40,247 nt of DNA from Candidatus Flavonifractor intestinigallinarum (GCA_019119165.1 DWXO01000030.1:1-40247), one strand, 5' to 3'. Positions 15,712-23,832 are shown, counted from the stretch's first letter. Notes: generated from the sequence alone by a model not told the origin. Translations and numbers: made by a program.

Positions 15712-15726
15712 AGCCCTACCACCTCC

Positions 15727-15791
15727 TAACTGTATTACTGGACTAGTACACTTTCTAACTGTATTATATGAGTAATACGGTTGTCTGTCAA
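15727..15791 (-). promoter_or_regulatory. consensus promoter with three operator half-sites (YtrA-type operon)
   Basis: On the minus strand TTGACA (15786-15791), 17 bp and TATAAT (15763-15768) is a perfect sigma-A promoter. An inverted repeat AACTGTATTA (15757-15766) with TAATACGGTT (15773-15782), one base off, overlaps the spacer and -10 box. A third copy TAACTGTATTA (15727-15737) lies in the leader near the start codon. This suits tight repression of a strong promoter by the GntR dimer. Confidence 0.85.
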
Positions 15792-15864
15792 GTACCGTGG
15801 GGCCTTTTCTTTTTCGGACATTTCCGCTATACTATACGGGATATTGACAAAGCGAGGGAACACT

Positions 15865-17652
15865 ATGCTGTTATCGGCGGAACAACTGACCAAAACCTAC
15901 GGGACCCGGGTCCTGCTGGACGGGGTATCCTTTTATGTGGAGCCGGGTGACAAGGTGGGGATCATCGGGGTCAACGGCTGCGGCAAATCCACCCTGCTGC
16001 GGCTGCTGGCCGGGGCGGAGGAGCCGGATGAGGGCACCGTCCGGCCCGACCCCAACGTGCGTCTGGCCTATCTGCCCCAGAACCCGGTATTTCCCGGGGA
16101 ACATACCGTGCTGGAGCAGGTGCTGCTGGGGCTGGACGGGGAGGACCGCACCCTGGCGGAGTATGAGGCCAAGACCATCCTGAACCAGCTGGGGGTGCCC
16201 CGGTTTGACCAGAAGGTGGGGGAGCTGTCCGGCGGGGAGCGCCGCCGGGTGGCCCTGGCGGCGGTATTGGCCCGGCCCTGCGACGTGCTGCTGCTGGACG
16301 AGCCCACCAACCACCTGGATGACCGGATGGTGGGCTGGCTGGAGGATTACCTGAGAAGCTGGAAGGGCGCCCTGGTGATGGTCACCCACGACCGGTATTT
16401 TCTGGAGCGTATCGTTACCAAAATGGTGGAGGTGGAGGGGGGCAGGCTCTACACCTATGAGGGCAACTACGACAAATATCTGGAGCGGAAGGCTGCCCGC
16501 TTAGAGAGCGAAAAAGCCAGCGAGCGCAAGCGCCAGGCCATTCTCCGCCGGGAGTACCAGTGGGTGATGCAGGGCCCCACCGCCCGGGGCACCAAGAGCC
16601 GGGAGCGGCTGGAGCGCTACGAGGCATTGAAGGCCCAGACCGGCCCCACGGAAAAAAGTACCTTGGAACTGTCCGCCCGGGCCAGCCGTCTAGGAAAAAA
16701 GACGGTGGAGCTTGCGGGAGTTACCAAGACATTTGGTGAGCGGACCGTGGTCCGGGACTTTTCCTGTATGCTGCTGCGGGACGACCGCATCGGCATCGTG
16801 GGCTCCAACGGCAGCGGAAAATCCACCTTGCTCAACCTGATGGCGGGGACCCTGGCCCCTGATTCCGGCACCGTGGAGGTGGGCGAGACCGTCCGCTTTG
16901 GTTACTTCCGCCAAGAGGTGCCCGACATGGACGGGGATACCCGGGTCATCGACTATGTGAAGGAGATCGGCAACAACATTGAGACGGCAGAGGGGATGCT
17001 CACCGCCTCCCAGCTGCTGGAGCAGTTCCTTTTCCCGGCGGAGGTCCAGTGGTCCCCCATCTGCAAGCTGTCCGGCGGAGAAAAGCGGCGGCTCTACCTC
17101 CTCTCCGTGCTGGCCGCCGCCCCCAATGTGCTGCTGCTGGACGAGCCCACCAACGACCTGGACATCCAGACCCTGTCCATTCTGGAGGACTATCTGGACA
17201 CCTTCCCCGGCGCTGTGATCGCGGTCTCCCACGACCGGTACTTCCTGGACCGGGTGGTGCGGCGGGTGTTCGCCGTGGAGGGAGACGGCGCCGTGCGTGC
17301 CTATCCCGGCGGTTATACGGAGTATCTGGATGCCAAGCGGGTAGAGGAGAAGGCCAAGACCCCCAAGACGCCCACCTCCGACAAGGGAAAGGAGCGGCCT
17401 GCCGCCCCCAAAAAGCTGAAATTCAGCTACAAGGAGCAGCGGGAGTTTGACACCATCGACGGCGACATCGCCGCCCTGGAGGAGCAGATTGCCCAGGTCC
17501 AGACGGAGCAGGCCGCCAAGGCCACCGACTATGTGGCCCTCCAGGAACTCCAGGAGAAGCAGGCCCAGCTGGAGGCCGCCCTGGAGGAGAAGATGGAGCG
17601 CTGGGTCTATCTCAACGACCTGGCGGAGCAGATTGCCGCCCAGGAGAAGTAG
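15865..17652 (+). CDS. ABC-F family ATPase
   Basis: A 595-residue protein with two ATPase halves. Half 1 has Walker A GVNGCGKST at 35-43, signature LSGGE near 121, and LLLDEPTNHLD near 145; half 2 has GSNGSGKST at 313-321, LSGGE, and LLLDEPTNDLD. The linker between the halves (about 215-270; basic, EKASERKRQAILRREYQW) is the ABC-F P-site interaction domain. The last 70 residues form a coiled coil (LEEQIAQVQTEQAAKATD) like Uup. There are no membrane segments, as expected for ABC-F proteins that act on ribosomes in translation or antibiotic protection. Its resistance role, if any, is unknown. ATG 15865 is preceded by GAGGGAA; the gene is divergent from the YtrA-type regulator. Confidence 0.95.
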   Translation: MLLSAEQLTKTYGTRVLLDGVSFYVEPGDKVGIIGVNGCGKSTLLRLLAGAEEPDEGTVRPDPNVRLAYLPQNPVFPGEHTVLEQVLLGLDGEDRTLAEYEAKTILNQLGVPRFDQKVGELSGGERRRVALAAVLARPCDVLLLDEPTNHLDDRMVGWLEDYLRSWKGALVMVTHDRYFLERIVTKMVEVEGGRLYTYEGNYDKYLERKAARLESEKASERKRQAILRREYQWVMQGPTARGTKSRERLERYEALKAQTGPTEKSTLELSARASRLGKKTVELAGVTKTFGERTVVRDFSCMLLRDDRIGIVGSNGSGKSTLLNLMAGTLAPDSGTVEVGETVRFGYFRQEVPDMDGDTRVIDYVKEIGNNIETAEGMLTASQLLEQFLFPAEVQWSPICKLSGGEKRRLYLLSVLAAAPNVLLLDEPTNDLDIQTLSILEDYLDTFPGAVIAVSHDRYFLDRVVRRVFAVEGDGAVRAYPGGYTEYLDAKRVEEKAKTPKTPTSDKGKERPAAPKKLKFSYKEQREFDTIDGDIAALEEQIAQVQTEQAAKATDYVALQELQEKQAQLEAALEEKMERWVYLNDLAEQIAAQEK

Positions 17653-17687
17653 CCCACCGTCCCCAGACCCAAAGCAAGGAGAATCCC

Positions 17688-19535
17688 ATGACAAAAGTAT
17701 GGAAATTTGGGATGGCCATTGTGCTGGTGTGCGCCCTGGCGCTGGCAGGCATGGCCATCCGCACCCAGACCAGCGCCGGAAAAAACGAGGTGAAAAACCC
17801 TGATCAGTTCCGGGCAGTGTGGGTGAGCACGGTGTACCGGCTGGACTACCCCAGCAAGGCCACCACCGACCCGGCGGTGCTCAAGGCGGACGCGGACAAG
17901 ATTTTACAGACCTGTGCCGACATGGGCATGACCGCCGTGATCTTACAGGTGCGGCCTTCCGCCGACGCCCTCTATCCCTCCAGCTACTACCCCTGGAGCG
18001 CCGATCTGACAGGCCGACAGGGGCAGGCTCCGGCAGACGGCTTTGATCCCCTGGCCTACTGGGTGGAGAAGGCCCATGAGATGGGGCTGGAGCTTCACGC
18101 CTGGATCAACCCCTTCCGGGTGACCAAGGGGGGCCAGAGCGAGTATGACAGCCTTACCGCCGACCATCCGGCCAAGGTCCACCCGGACTGGGTGGTGGAA
18201 TACGACGGAAAATACTATTTCGATCCCGGCCTGCCCGAGGTGCGGGAGTACATTATCCAAAGCGCTGAAGAACTGGCCCGTAATTACGACATTGACGGCA
18301 TCCACCTGGATGACTATTTCTACCCCGGCGCAGGCTTTGACGACGCCGGTACCTACGCCAAGTACGGCTCCGAGTTTGCTGACATTGGGGACTGGCGGCG
18401 GGACAATGTGAACCAGCTGGTGGAGGAGCTGGGGGAACGGCTCCATGCCATTGACCCCGACCTGTCCTATGGCATCAGCCCCTCCGGTGTGTGGGCCGAC
18501 AAGAGCAGTCTGCCCCAGGGCTCCAACACCACCGGCGGTTATGAGAGCTATTACGCCGCCTACGCCGACAGCCGGAAGTGGGTGCAGGAGGGGTGGATCG
18601 ACTACATCTGTCCCCAGGTCTACTGGTATATCGGCCATAAAAGCATGGACTACGAGACCATCGTCAAGTGGTGGGCGGATACCGTGCGGGGTACAGATGT
18701 TTCCCTTTACATCGGTATGGCCGACTACCAGGCGGGCAACACCGACCCCTCCAGCCCCTGGTACGGGGTGGAGGCCATCCGGCAGCAGCTGGAGCTCAAC
18801 GAGACCATTGCCCAGGTGGACGGCGAGGTCCACTTCCGGTATCAGTTTTTGGCGCAGAACGGAGCATTGCAGGAACTTTATCGGGAGTTCTATGCCTCCC
18901 AGCCGGAGGCGGCCCTGAATACGGCGGATCATATGTCCTATGTGCAGGGCAGCAACGGAAGGTTTCATCCCGACGGTTCCCTGACCCGGGCCGAGGTGGT
19001 GACCATGCTCACCCGTCTGGCGGTGGACCCGAATGGAAACCTGCTTTACGACTTTGAGGAGGGCACCGGCGGCTTTTCCGACGTAAGTCCCGGAGACTGG
19101 TACAGCTCCTACGTCCACTTTGCCCAGAAATACGGCATCGTTCAGGGCTACGAGGACGGTACCTTCCGCCCCACCCAGCCTGTCCGCCGGGCGGAGCTGG
19201 TGAAGATGGTGTGCGGTTTCTTTGCCGTTACCGGCGGCAGCCACAGCTTTCCCGACGTGCCTGCTGGCTACTGGGCGGCCCGGGAGATTGCCTTTGCCAC
19301 CGCCCAGGGATGGATCTCCGGCGGTACCGACGGTACCTTCCAGCCGGGGCGCAGCGTGACGCGAGCGGAGGCGGTGAAGATCCTCAACAAGGCCATGGGC
19401 CGTCAGGCGGGGGAGCGGGACGTGGCGTCCCCCTTCACCGACGTGAGCCGGGATCACTGGGCCTACCATGAGATCTTAGAGGCCGCGGTGACCCACGATT
19501 ATAAGAAAAACAGCCAGGGGGAGACCTGGCTGTAA
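17688..19535 (+). CDS. GHL10-type glycoside hydrolase with C-terminal SLH repeats
   Basis: A 615-residue secreted protein. An N-terminal signal anchor (FGMAIVLVCALALAGMAI, about 7-24) is followed by a GHL10/DUF187 TIM-barrel domain to about residue 400: FRAVWVSTVYRLDYP, GMTAVILQVRPSADALYPS, LHAWINPFRV, DGIHLDDYFYP and PQVYW, the motifs of the family linked to cell wall glycans. The C-terminus holds SLH repeats at about 418-450 (part), 463-515 and 525-575, and a partial one at 585-610. AAGGAG precedes ATG 17688, 35 bases after the ABC-F stop, so the two genes may be cotranscribed. The exact glycan is not known for this family here. Confidence 0.92.
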   Translation: MTKVWKFGMAIVLVCALALAGMAIRTQTSAGKNEVKNPDQFRAVWVSTVYRLDYPSKATTDPAVLKADADKILQTCADMGMTAVILQVRPSADALYPSSYYPWSADLTGRQGQAPADGFDPLAYWVEKAHEMGLELHAWINPFRVTKGGQSEYDSLTADHPAKVHPDWVVEYDGKYYFDPGLPEVREYIIQSAEELARNYDIDGIHLDDYFYPGAGFDDAGTYAKYGSEFADIGDWRRDNVNQLVEELGERLHAIDPDLSYGISPSGVWADKSSLPQGSNTTGGYESYYAAYADSRKWVQEGWIDYICPQVYWYIGHKSMDYETIVKWWADTVRGTDVSLYIGMADYQAGNTDPSSPWYGVEAIRQQLELNETIAQVDGEVHFRYQFLAQNGALQELYREFYASQPEAALNTADHMSYVQGSNGRFHPDGSLTRAEVVTMLTRLAVDPNGNLLYDFEEGTGGFSDVSPGDWYSSYVHFAQKYGIVQGYEDGTFRPTQPVRRAELVKMVCGFFAVTGGSHSFPDVPAGYWAAREIAFATAQGWISGGTDGTFQPGRSVTRAEAVKILNKAMGRQAGERDVASPFTDVSRDHWAYHEILEAAVTHDYKKNSQGETWL

Positions 19536-19540
19536 ACGGA

Positions 19541-19571
19541 GCGGGGCTCCCGGCTATGCCGGGAGCCCCGC
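19541..19571. terminator. GC-rich hairpin after the SLH-GHL10 gene
   Basis: A perfect 14-bp stem (19541-19554 with 19558-19571) with a TAT loop follows the stop by 5 bases. It lacks a T tract, so it may be a weak terminator or an mRNA end stabiliser. A second small stem (CAGCCAGG 19511-19518 with CCTGGCTG 19525-19532) overlaps the last codons. Confidence 0.65.
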
Positions 19572-19600
19572 TGTCAGCGAGAGGGAATCTTTACAGTTCT

Positions 19601-19644
19601 TTACCAAAAGGTGATGGAAAGCGCGGCGGCAGACAGGGTACAAT
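19601..19644 (+). promoter_or_regulatory. possible promoter with a near copy of the TTACC-N4-GGTAA repeat
   Basis: TTACC-AAAA-GGTGA (19601-19614) is one base from the inverted repeat found at 27202-27215 and 34730-34743. It is followed by TGGAAA (19615-19620), 18 bp, and TACAAT (19639-19644), a plausible though weak promoter for the small Cys-rich gene. Confidence 0.35.
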
Positions 19645-19713
19645 AGAGTCACCGAGCGCCGGAGGGCGTGGGCCGGGCCTGACGCCCGGACGGGAAAGAA
19701 AGGGGTTTGGGTT

Positions 19714-19908
19714 ATGATTCCCTGTCAACAGACCTGTTCCAGTTACTGCGAAGGCTGCCATAAAAGCTGTGCCCGCTGGGCGGATTTTCAGCAGCAGAAG
19801 AGCCGGGAGCGCCAGGCGAAAAAGGATTATCTCAAGTATTACAACGAGCTGTGCGGCGCGGTGGCCCGGCAATTCAAGGCCATCGGCGCGGTATATATGG
19901 CCCGCTAA
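19714..19908 (+). CDS. small cysteine-rich protein (64 aa)
   Basis: I do not recognise the family. The N-terminus holds Cys at 4, 8, 12, 15 and 19 (MIPCQQTCSSYCEGCHKSCA), a pattern that could bind a metal or Fe-S cluster. The rest is a basic amphipathic helix (KSRERQAKKDYLKYYNELC), so a small metal- or RNA-binding adaptor is possible. AAGGGG lies about 10 bases before ATG 19714. It stands alone between two hairpins, on its own short transcript. Codon use resembles the neighbours. Confidence rests on the ribosome site, the composition and the isolated position. Confidence 0.6.
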   Translation: MIPCQQTCSSYCEGCHKSCARWADFQQQKSRERQAKKDYLKYYNELCGAVARQFKAIGAVYMAR

Positions 19909-19926
19909 CGTACATATAGAGAAAAG

Positions 19927-19959
19927 CAGCACGTCCTCCGTTTCGTGGAGGGCGTGCTG
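19927..19959. terminator. bidirectional hairpin between the Cys-rich gene and the amidohydrolase
   Basis: A 13-bp stem (CAGCACGTCCTCC with GGAGGGCGTGCTG, one wobble) is followed by TTCTTGTT, and preceded by AGAGAAAA, usable in both directions. The minus-strand gene ends 7 bases beyond. Confidence 0.75.
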
Positions 19960-19965
19960 TTCTTG

Positions 19966-21147
19966 TTATTCCAGGCCCACCAGAGCGGACTGGGCCAGCA
20001 GGGCGGCGGCCAGAGGCAGGGCGTCGTCGTCGGTGCGGAAGTGCTCGTTGTGCCAGCAGGGGTTAACCTGACCGGGGAAGCCGGAGCCCAGCCAGTAGAA
20101 GAAGGCGGGCACATCCTGCCCAAAGACGGCGAAGTCCTCCGAGCCCATGTCGGGGGCGGGGGAGACCACATGAGCCTCATCCACCAGGGCCAGAGCGGCC
20201 TTTCGGGCCAGGGCGGTCATGGCGGGGGAGTTGACGGTGGCGGGCACGCCGGGGTGGAACTCCACCTCCGCCGTGCAGCCGTAAGCAGCGGATACCCCTA
20301 TAGTCAGTTCCCGCAGCCGCTCCTCGGCATGGCGATGGGCGGCGGTCCCGTGAGCCCGGATGCTCCCCGTCATGGTGAGCAGGTCGGGAACAAAGTTGTC
20401 CGGGGTGCCGGCGTGAATGGACAGCACGGAACACACCAGGCTCTCCAGCGGATCGGTATTGCGGCTTACCACCGTTTGCAGGGCGTTGACCACCGCCGCG
20501 CCGGCCACAATGACGTCGGTACACTTGTGGGGGGAGCCGCCGTGGCCGGAGATGCCGTGGAGGGTGATGACAAAATGGCTCTTGCCCGACATCACGGGAC
20601 CTTCCATCACGGCAATCTGCCCGGCGGGCAGCTCGGGACGGTTGTGCAGGCCGAAGAGGCAGTCCGGCTTGGCGGGCAGTTTGTCCCAGAGCCCGTGGTC
20701 GATCATGGCCTGTGCGCCCTGTGTGATCTCCTCGGCGGGCTGGAAGAGAAAGACCACATTGCCCGCCAGCTGGTCCCGCTGTTGGGCCAGCAGACAGGCC
20801 GCGCCGTATAGCCCCACGGTATGGAAGTCATGTCCGCAGCCGTGCATCAGCCCGTCGCACTGGGATATGGCGCCGTCGTGCTGGGCCTCCTGCTGGGCGA
20901 TGGCGTCAATGTCGGCCCGGAGGGCCACCGTCTTACCGGGGCGGGCCCCCCGCAGCAGGGCCACCACCCCGGTGTCCATGCCCAGATCGATGAGTTCCAG
21001 CCCCAAAGCGGTCAACTTTTCCTTTAAAATTCCGGTGGTTCGTACCTCCTGAAAACTCAGCTCAGGGTGGCGGTGAAGGTCGTCCTTCATGGCCCGCAGC
21101 TGAGGCCCCAGGGCCGTGGCCTGCTCCAACAGTGTCAAAGAAATCAT
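19966..21147 (-). CDS. M20 family amidohydrolase (M20D type)
   Basis: A 393-residue metal-dependent amidohydrolase of the M20D group (IAA-amino acid, N-acyl amino acid or N-acetyldiaminopimelate deacylases). The ligand motifs are LMHGCGHDFHT (Cys and His), FQPAEEITQGAQ (Glu pair), FGLHNRPELPAG (His), and HNEHF near the end. A lid or dimerisation domain with SGHGGSPHKCTDV lies in the middle. It cleaves an amide bond; the acyl group cannot be told from sequence. ATG 21147 is close to the usual length for the family, with GGAAAGGAC upstream. The gene is divergent from the MATE transporter. Confidence 0.93.
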   Translation of the reverse strand: MISLTLLEQATALGPQLRAMKDDLHRHPELSFQEVRTTGILKEKLTALGLELIDLGMDTGVVALLRGARPGKTVALRADIDAIAQQEAQHDGAISQCDGLMHGCGHDFHTVGLYGAACLLAQQRDQLAGNVVFLFQPAEEITQGAQAMIDHGLWDKLPAKPDCLFGLHNRPELPAGQIAVMEGPVMSGKSHFVITLHGISGHGGSPHKCTDVIVAGAAVVNALQTVVSRNTDPLESLVCSVLSIHAGTPDNFVPDLLTMTGSIRAHGTAAHRHAEERLRELTIGVSAAYGCTAEVEFHPGVPATVNSPAMTALARKAALALVDEAHVVSPAPDMGSEDFAVFGQDVPAFFYWLGSGFPGQVNPCWHNEHFRTDDDALPLAAALLAQSALVGLE

Positions 21148-21157
21148 GTCCTTTCCG

Positions 21158-21186
21158 TTGCCTGTACTTTAAAACTGTAGTATAAT
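21158..21186 (+). promoter_or_regulatory. promoter of the MATE gene
   Basis: TTGCCT (21158-21163), 17 bp and a perfect TATAAT (21181-21186). It lies just upstream of the amidohydrolase start, so the divergent promoters overlap. A GC hairpin (CCGCC with GGCGG, about 21201-21219) is in the leader. Confidence 0.65.
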
Positions 21187-21284
21187 AAATTATTATGCGT
21201 CCGCCTGATGGAACGGCGGAGCCGGGGGTTCTCTATAGGTATACCCCAAAATCATCCAAATTGCAAGAGAGGAGGTGACCGGCC

Positions 21285-22634
21285 ACGCAAACCCGGACCC
21301 AGAACGATTTTTCCCAGGGCAGTATGGCCCGCAATATCATCGCCATGGCAGTCCCCATGACGGTGGCCCAGCTCATCAACATCCTGTACAACGTGGTGGA
21401 CCGGATGTATCTGGGCCGTCTGCCCGGCCATCTGGCCCTGACGGGCCTGGGGCTGTGTCTGCCCATCATCTCCATCTTAATGGGCTTTGCCAATCTGTGC
21501 GGCATGGGCGGCTCCCCCCTGTGCTCCATCTGCCGGGGCAGGGGGGAGAATGAAGAGGCGGAGCGGATCATGGGCAACTCCTTCTCCCTGCTGCTGCTGT
21601 TCGGCGCTGCCCTCACCGTCCTGTGCCTCATCTTCCGCCGTCCCATCCTCTATCTGTTTGGGGCCAGCGACGTCACCTTTCCCTACGCCAACGACTACCT
21701 GACCATCTATATCCTGGGCACCCTGTTTGTTATGATCAGCCTGGGTATGAACCCCTTCATCAATGCCCAGGGGTTCAGCCGTATGGGCATGATCACGGTG
21801 GCGGTGGGGGCGGCCGTCAACATCGTGCTGGACCCCATCTTTATCTTCCTGCTGGACATGGGCGTGCGGGGGGCGGCTCTGGCCACGGTGATCTCCCAGG
21901 GGTGCTCGGCCCTGTGGGTGCTGAAATTCCTCACCGGGAAAAAGGCCATTCTCAAACTGCGGCTGTCTGCCCTCCGGCTCCAGGCGGGCCGGGTGAGACG
22001 TATTTTGAGCCTGGGCACCTCCGGCTTTGTCATGTCCATGACCAACAGCCTGGCCCAGGTGCTGTGCAACGCCAGCCTGGAGGCCTACAGCGGCGATTTG
22101 TATGTGGGCGTCATGACGGTGATCAATTCCATCCGGGAGATCATTACCATGCCGGTTCAGGGCATTACCAGCGGCTGCCAGCCGGTGTTGGGCTATAACT
22201 ACGGCGCTGGTCAGTATGGACGAGTGCGTCAGGGAATTCGCTTTACCACCGTGCTGACGGTAGGGTACTCGGTGGTGGTATGGGCGGTGGTGATGCTGCT
22301 GCCCGAGCCCCTGATCCGCATTTTCAACAACGAGGCGGATCTCATTGCCGCCGGTATCCCCGCCTTCCGCATCTATTTTGCCACCTTCTTCTTTATGTCC
22401 TTTCAGTTCATCGGACAGTCGGTCTTTGTGGGGCTGGGCCGGTCCAAAAACGCCATCTTCTTTTCCCTGCTCCGCAAGGCCTTCATTGTGGCTCCTCTGA
22501 CCCTGATCCTGCCGGCGGTGGGCTTCGGGGCGGACGGCGTATTCCTGGCCGAGCCGATTTCCAATGTACTGGGGGGCTTGGCCTGCATCCTCACCATGTA
22601 TTTCACGGTCTACCGGCGGCTGGACCGGGCATGA
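21285..22634 (+). CDS. MATE family efflux transporter with probable ACG start
   Basis: A polytopic MATE transporter that would be 449 residues from 21285 (436 from ATG 21324). The typical N-terminal helix reads MARNIIAMAVPMTVAQLINI, followed by NVVDRMYLG; twelve helices follow. MATE proteins export drugs or metabolites with Na+ or H+. The ribosome site GAGGAGGTGA (21269-21278) is ideally spaced for 21285, but the codon there is ACG. The peptide from it (QTRTQNDFSQGS before MARNI) looks like the usual lead of this family. An in-frame TGA at 21276 blocks any start further up. The alternative ATG 21324 has only GGGCAG nearby, a poor site. Confidence 0.9.
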   Translation, partial: TQTRTQNDFSQGSMARNIIAMAVPMTVAQLINILYNVVDRMYLGRLPGHLALTGLGLCLPIISILMGFANLCGMGGSPLCSICRGRGENEEAERIMGNSFSLLLLFGAALTVLCLIFRRPILYLFGASDVTFPYANDYLTIYILGTLFVMISLGMNPFINAQGFSRMGMITVAVGAAVNIVLDPIFIFLLDMGVRGAALATVISQGCSALWVLKFLTGKKAILKLRLSALRLQAGRVRRILSLGTSGFVMSMTNSLAQVLCNASLEAYSGDLYVGVMTVINSIREIITMPVQGITSGCQPVLGYNYGAGQYGRVRQGIRFTTVLTVGYSVVVWAVVMLLPEPLIRIFNNEADLIAAGIPAFRIYFATFFFMSFQFIGQSVFVGLGRSKNAIFFSLLRKAFIVAPLTLILPAVGFGADGVFLAEPISNVLGGLACILTMYFTVYRRLDRA

Positions 22635-22635
22635 A

Positions 22636-22671
22636 TTTTGGGGCGTCTGGACGACGCCCCAAAATTTTTTT
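22636..22671 (+). terminator. terminator of the MATE gene
   Basis: A perfect 12-bp stem TTTTGGGGCGTC with GACGCCCCAAAA (22636-22647 with 22653-22664) with T7 after it. Confidence 0.92.
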
Positions 22672-22713
22672 ATTCTCTGTGAGATTTTTTGCCCCTCCGG
22701 GGGGTATTCCTGA

Positions 22714-22727
22714 TGAAAGGCCTTTCA
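22714..22727. promoter_or_regulatory. palindrome upstream of the sigma/anti-sigma operon
   Basis: A perfect 14-bp palindrome TGAAAGG-CCTTTCA 27 bases before the sigma start. It may be an operator or an ECF -35-type element; no sigma-A promoter with both boxes was found here. Confidence 0.45.
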
Positions 22728-22753
22728 AACCAACCCACAGAAAGGGAGTAGTC

Positions 22754-23260
22754 ATGACCGACGAGACATTTGAACAGGCGGCCCGGACCTATGGCGATAT
22801 GCTCTACCGGGTGGCCTACCACGCCCTGCGGACCCGAGCGGACGCGGAGGACGTGGTGCAGACGGTGCTCCTCAAGCTCTACCAGCAGGATGGCTTTGAG
22901 AGCGAGGACCACCTGAAGCATTGGCTGCTGCGGGTGGCGGTCAATGAGAGCCGGAAGGTGATGCGTTCCTTCTGGCGCCGCCGGGCGGTACCGCTGGAAG
23001 AGCGGGACGAGGCGCCCCTTCCGGCGGAGGACCGCCGGGAAGAGGTGTTTCAGGCGGTGATGGCGCTGGATGGAAAGTACCGCCTGACCATCTACCTCTA
23101 CTACTACGAGGGCTGCTCCGTCAAGGAGACGGCGGCGGCCATGGGGGTCAATCCCTCCACCGTACAGACCTGGCTCCAGCGGGCCCGGGCCCGGCTGCGC
23201 CGGACGCTTTCCGAAGAAGAGGAGGGGAACGATGATGTTCGACCACAACGCATACCATGA
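22754..23260 (+). CDS. sigma-70 family RNA polymerase sigma factor (ECF-like)
   Basis: A 168-residue small sigma factor. Region 2 (residues 5-70) contains MLYRVAYHALRTRADAEDVVQTVLLKLY and the HLKHWLLRVAVNESRK stretch. Region 4 (about 100-160) contains LDGKYRLTIYLYYYEGCSVKETAAAMGVNPSTVQTWLQRARARLR, a helix-turn-helix. Such proteins replace the housekeeping sigma factor at their own promoters. AAAGGGAG precedes ATG 22754; the longer upstream in-frame reading begins within the MATE gene and is rejected. The stop lies within the next gene, which overlaps by 29 bases, the usual sign of a sigma/anti-sigma pair. The regulon is unknown. Confidence 0.9.
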   Translation: MTDETFEQAARTYGDMLYRVAYHALRTRADAEDVVQTVLLKLYQQDGFESEDHLKHWLLRVAVNESRKVMRSFWRRRAVPLEERDEAPLPAEDRREEVFQAVMALDGKYRLTIYLYYYEGCSVKETAAAMGVNPSTVQTWLQRARARLRRTLSEEEEGNDDVRPQRIP

Positions 23261-23786
23261 ACGATGCTCGGAGCTTCACGTCTCCGAAGAAGCCCTACAG
23301 GAGGTCATTGAAATGGCAGAACAGAAACAGAAGAAGCCGGTCCGCCGCCCGCTGCGGGTGGGCCTGATCGCCGCCGTGGTAACGGTGGCTCTGATGGTGA
23401 CCGTAAGCGCCGCCAACCCGGAGGCTCTGGAGTGGCTCTCCGCCACCATCCGCTCGTCCGCCTCTATCGGAGATTACCGGGAAGAGATCGTGATGGATGA
23501 CACCGGCGAGACCATCACCGCTTTGCGGCTGCCCGATACGGCGGTGGAGGAGAGAGACGGCCGCATCATCCTTACCGTGGACGGGGAGGAGACGGACATC
23601 ACCGAGGCCATGGAGCGGGACGGCAGCTACCTCTGGACCCGGGAGGATGAGGGAGCCAAGGTTTCCGTCCAGGTGACCCTGGATGAGGACGGCAAGCCTG
23701 TGGCTGTCTCCCATGTGACACTGCCCGACGGTACCGGACAGGACGCCAACATGGCTATGGTCACAGAGATCAGCGGAGTGGAATAA
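23232..23786 (+). CDS. probable anti-sigma factor, single-pass membrane protein
   Basis: A 184-residue protein. Residues 1-42 are cytoplasmic and charged (HERCSELHVSEEALQEVIEM, KQKKPVRRPLR), residues about 43-60 are one membrane helix (VGLIAAVVTVALMVTV), and the rest is extracytoplasmic, rich in Asp and Glu. This layout and the 29-base overlap with a sigma gene make an anti-sigma factor likely; no zinc-finger (ZAS) motif is visible, since the cytoplasmic part has only one Cys. ATG ATG at 23232 follows GAGGGG. The outer domain may sense the envelope; that is inference. Confidence 0.75.
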   Translation: MMFDHNAYHERCSELHVSEEALQEVIEMAEQKQKKPVRRPLRVGLIAAVVTVALMVTVSAANPEALEWLSATIRSSASIGDYREEIVMDDTGETITALRLPDTAVEERDGRIILTVDGEETDITEAMERDGSYLWTREDEGAKVSVQVTLDEDGKPVAVSHVTLPDGTGQDANMAMVTEISGVE

Positions 23787-23793
23787 GACGCAA

Positions 23794-23832
23794 AGGACCC
23801 GGACGGCAGCCGCCGCCCGGGTCCTGTTTTAT
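23794..23832 (+). terminator. terminator after the anti-sigma-type gene
   Basis: AGGACCCGG (23794-23802) pairs with CCGGGTCCT (23817-23825), followed by GTTTTATT. The T run overlaps the stop of the minus-strand patatin gene, so the two genes end face to face. Confidence 0.8.

Noticed and set aside
21275-21553. 92-codon frame starting at GTG in the ribosome site of the MATE gene
   Set aside because: It lies in another frame within the MATE gene, and its composition is that of a shadow.
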